This document shows, piece by piece, positions 61,575 through 64,000 of a DNA stretch of 64,000 bases. Where the stretch lies: positions 62,001 to 126,000 of the forward strand of contig JAJDCY010000024.1 of NCBI GenBank assembly GCA_029260595.1, written 5' to 3'. The translations under genes were made by a program, and so were the position numbers. The number at the start of each line of letters is the position of its first letter. The first letter of the stretch is position 1. The DNA comes from Phycisphaeraceae bacterium. Lineage in GTDB: Bacteria > Planctomycetota > Phycisphaerae > Phycisphaerales > Phycisphaeraceae. The notes beneath the pieces were generated by a model that searched no databases, was not told where the DNA came from, and saw nothing but the letters and a program-made list of their open reading frames with translations.

Positions 61575-62468
61575 TCATGGGTGGGCATGGCCGCGATGGG
61601 TGGCTTCGGGTTGCGTGCTCAGATCGTGTCGATGCACGTCGGTGTGTGTCTGGTGTTCCAACTTCCCGACACCCCACGCGATCGCCAATCCGATCAGCAG
61701 CGCGGCGGAGAGCTTAATGCGGTCGTGCTGGTGGAATTGCAATTCGGGCAACAGGTCGCTCAGCGAGATACACAGAAACGCACCGGCGCTGAACGCGAGC
61801 GCGAACGCCGTGCCCGTGTGCGACTCGCCGGCGAGTGCGCTCAACCCGGCGTAGTGCATCAGCGCGCCCACGGGCACCGCCAGTGCGAACAGCGCGTTTA
61901 CCGCGTGTCGCCAGCGGCCCGACCACCGCCCGGCCGCCATGAGCGTGCCGAGTGTCATCGAGTCGAACGGCTTGTGCAACACGATGACCAGGAACACGGC
62001 CAGGCCCGCGGCCTGCTTGCTCGACGGTGTGTGTGATTGTGCATCGATGCTCGCAGCCAGCGCGACGCCGGCGATCACACTGTGCAGCACCATGCCGAAC
62101 GCGACGCCGGTCCATGTCAGCCGGTGCCCGTGTGCGGCTGTGTGATCGCAACAGCCCTTGTCGGTCTCGGCGTCAATTGACTTGGTCGGTGCGTCGTGGT
62201 GGTGGAAGCACAGGAATCGTTCAGTGAAAAACATCGTCAGGAACCCGGCGAGCAGCCAGTGGATGACTGCCTGATCGGAACCCGCCTCAGCCAACGCGTG
62301 CGGCAACAAGTGCAGCAACCCGACGCCGAGCATGAACCCGGCAACGAGGCTGACGGCCAGCTCCATTCGCTTGTGCGTCATGCGCATCAGCAGCGGCACC
62401 CACCCGCCGGCGAGCGAGGCCAGCAGGATCACGCAGCAGTAGATCGTTAGGAGGGTGGCGGGTGGCAC
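61575..62468 (-). CDS. ZIP family metal transporter
   Basis: 297 aa from GTG 62468; the frame is open further but without membrane segments. About eight helices are visible. The His-rich cytoplasmic loop is FLCFHHHDAPTKS, with CCDHTAAHGHR. Transport motifs include FGMVLHSVIAGVALAASID (about 127-145) and VIVLHKPFDSMTLGTLMA (about 165), with the metal-binding His in helices 4 and 5. ZIP proteins import zinc, iron or manganese. The last 30 residues are again His-rich (HQTHTDVHRHD). The specific metal cannot be told. Confidence 0.9.
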   Translation of the reverse strand: MPPATLLTIYCCVILLASLAGGWVPLLMRMTHKRMELAVSLVAGFMLGVGLLHLLPHALAEAGSDQAVIHWLLAGFLTMFFTERFLCFHHHDAPTKSIDAETDKGCCDHTAAHGHRLTWTGVAFGMVLHSVIAGVALAASIDAQSHTPSSKQAAGLAVFLVIVLHKPFDSMTLGTLMAAGRWSGRWRHAVNALFALAVPVGALMHYAGLSALAGESHTGTAFALAFSAGAFLCISLSDLLPELQFHQHDRIKLSAALLIGLAIAWGVGKLEHQTHTDVHRHDLSTQPEATHRGHAHP

Positions 62469-63182
62469 GGGTGGATTCGTTGGGCGACGCGCTGGACTCT
62501 GTGAGCAACGGCTGTAAGATATCAGCAGTGGACCGGGGCCGTCGCGGCATGCTGACGGATCATTTTTCCAGACCTTGCCGGATTTAGCCGAAGTAGGTAC
62601 AAGTGGCGGGACGAGGGGGCACGAAAGCTCCACACGGGAAGCTCCAACAGATCCACACGTTGACCCTCTGGAGATGGTCACACCGCCAAGCCGGGTACTT
62701 CAGGCCGGCTGACACGCAAAGACATACGGCCGAGAGACAGGCCAAATCGCAAGTCGCCTGATAGCACCGGGGCACCGGCCAACCGATTCGGAATTCACTG
62801 TTTGACGCGTATTGGAAAAACGCATGGCGCCGCTCGCAAGGCGGCACCGAACCGGTGTACACCCACGGGAATGACACTCTCACGGTACGCTTTTTTGAGG
62901 CGACCCGTAGCCCGTGGATTGAGCGCCATGGAGCGCATCGTTTCGATTGATATCGCGCCGGATCGTTAGGACCGGCGGGTTGCGCTCGCCGGTCGGGTCT
63001 GGACGCGGCCGGGTTAGCCGCAGCGGGCAGGCGTTGTGGATCGAATCACGGTGCCGGTTGTTGATCGCCCCTGTCGGGGCATCGCGCCGGCCAAAGGCAT
63101 CAGCAAAAACTTGTCCTCGATCGGCCGCCGATCCAACCCGTCCGGGCAGCGCTCGCAGCCGCCCGGCATAAGCAACACGGTT
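62469..63182. other. 714-base region without a recognised gene
   Basis: Short frames (62584-62883 minus, 62947-63171 plus) have no ribosome site or family likeness. A 10-base palindrome GGTGTACACC lies at 62854-62863, and a hairpin-like GCCGC/GCGGC pair precedes it. No tRNA, RNase P, SRP RNA or riboswitch fold was recognised. It probably holds the leaders of the zip and rho genes. Confidence 0.5.
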
Positions 63183-64000
63183 ATGCAGTCACACACCGGC
63201 ATCCTGGAACTTTCAAATCTCGCCGACGGTCGGCTCCGCGTGCTGGATCAGACGCTGGTCTCGCTCCCGAGCGACCCGGTTGTCCCCGCCGAGATCATCA
63301 AGCGGTATCAGCTTCGTTGCGGTGTCGAGCTGCAGGTCGAGCTCGGGGCGCCGTCCCGCAACGGCTCACACGGCCCGAACCGCAACCAGCGGATGAAGAA
63401 GGGCAAAAATAAGAAGGGCCGCAACAAAGTCGCCGCCATCGCCCCGGACGCGCCGCGTGTGCGTGGGCTGGTCAAGATCGACGGCGACGACCCCGACGCT
63501 TATGCCGGGCGGAATAAGTTTGAGGACCTTACCTCGATCGATCCGGCTCCGCGGATGACGCTTGAATACCCCGGCTGCCCGCCGTCGTGTCGGTTGATCG
63601 ATATGTTCTGCCCGATCGGGTACGGGCAGCGCGGGATGATCGTCTCACCGCCTAAAGCCGGAAAGACCACGCTCCTCCACGACATCGCCTTCGCGATCAA
63701 AAAAAACCACGAGGACGTCGAAGTCATCGCGCTGTTGATCGATGAGCGGCCGGAGGAAGTCACCGACTTTCGCCGAAATGTCCCCTGTCTGGTGCTCGCC
63801 AGCTCGAACGATCACACACCCGAGCGCCACGCCAAGCTGGCGATCCTCGCCGTCGAGCGCGCCAAGCGCATGGCTGAAGCGGGCAAGGATGTGGTGATCC
63901 TGTTGGACTCGCTGACCCGCGTCGGCAGGGCGTTCAACACAGCGCCGGGGATGAGCTCGACCGGGCGGACGCTGTCGGGTGGTTTGGACGCGGGCGCGCT
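63183..64000 (+). CDS. rho: Transcription termination factor Rho (N-terminal part, runs off the window)
   Basis: 272 codons are present from ATG 63183, and the frame is open to the window end. The start reads MQSHTGILELSNLADGRLRV, entering directly at the RNA-binding domain without the N-terminal helix bundle of E. coli Rho. A basic Lys/Asn-rich insertion (about 55-85) follows. The ATPase part has GYGQRGMIVSPPKAGKTTLL (Walker A, about 147-166), LLIDERPEEVTDFRR, SSNDHTPERHAKLA and VVILLDSLTRVGRAFNTAPG. Rho is a hexameric RNA helicase that ends transcription. The frame is also open upstream of 63183, so the true start might be earlier. Confidence 0.93.
   Translation, partial: MQSHTGILELSNLADGRLRVLDQTLVSLPSDPVVPAEIIKRYQLRCGVELQVELGAPSRNGSHGPNRNQRMKKGKNKKGRNKVAAIAPDAPRVRGLVKIDGDDPDAYAGRNKFEDLTSIDPAPRMTLEYPGCPPSCRLIDMFCPIGYGQRGMIVSPPKAGKTTLLHDIAFAIKKNHEDVEVIALLIDERPEEVTDFRRNVPCLVLASSNDHTPERHAKLAILAVERAKRMAEAGKDVVILLDSLTRVGRAFNTAPGMSSTGRTLSGGLDAGA

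Noticed and set aside
62584-62883. 99-codon frame in the long intergenic region
   Set aside because: Cys/Trp-rich without ribosome site or homology pattern; likely noncoding.
1-64000. CRISPR array, insertion sequence or prophage
   Set aside because: No regularly spaced repeats, transposase or phage genes were seen.

Overview
The window is a high-GC bacterial chromosome segment, most likely from a member of the Planctomycetota close to Phycisphaerae. The clearest markers are an LEPR-XLL type N-terminal signal on a secreted protein, a PEP-CTERM protein, an exosortase-type O-ligase-like protein in a glycan operon, and generally planctomycete-like gene content. No rRNA, CRISPR array, integrase or insertion sequence was seen. 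The assignment is by inference; no search was run.

Layout. 1-3263 (+): end of a type IV pilus / type II secretion operon (pilN tail, pilO, a PilP/GspC-like protein, pilB). 3260-8497 (-): compact glycan operon (GT9, O-ligase/Wzy-like, radical SAM-SPASM, GT4). 8665-9621 (-): CheV. 9823-9897 (+): tRNA-His with a good promoter. 9979-14809: MlaE-like permease, a zinc-ribbon membrane protein, SppA, a HhH-GPD DNA glycosylase, a class I glutamine amidotransferase. 14894-25281 (-): housekeeping genes (purSL, HAD phosphatase, proA, cdaR-like, cdaA, hflX, ilvD). 25390-29737: a partly decayed tandem duplication of a two-gene unit (secreted GH-like protein plus acyltransferase-3). 29825-33256: siroheme nitrite/sulfite reductase and UDP-glucose dehydrogenase. 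33303-33680 (+): tmRNA.

33695-51432 (-) is the most interesting part: a nonribosomal peptide cluster lying directly against the tmRNA 3' end. In transcription order it has a small membrane protein, an Sfp-type phosphopantetheinyl transferase, an acyl-CoA-dehydrogenase-like flavoprotein, a stand-alone adenylation enzyme, a free carrier protein, and three NRPSs. The flavoprotein, ligase and carrier protein form the known trio that turns proline into pyrrole-2-carboxyl-S-carrier, and the ligase specificity residues read as proline-like. Reading the other adenylation codes by eye gives Asn (followed by an epimerase), an unassigned residue X, and Gly, then a thioesterase. The simplest prediction is pyrrole-2-carbonyl-D-Asn-X-Gly. 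The X module is unusual: its adenylation core and a guanidinoacetate-methyltransferase-like domain end one protein, while the adenylation C-terminal subdomain with the A10 lysine and its carrier domain begin the next.

51506-64000: HupE/UreJ-like membrane protein with an EF-hand, an NSS transporter with a tiny MetS-like partner, a YqaA/DedA-like protein, GalE, a TPR lipoprotein, a small LigD-phosphoesterase-like protein, a PEP-CTERM protein, PduO-type cobalamin adenosyltransferase, RluD-like pseudouridine synthase, a YfgM-like TPR protein, a ZIP transporter, and the start of rho, which runs off the window.
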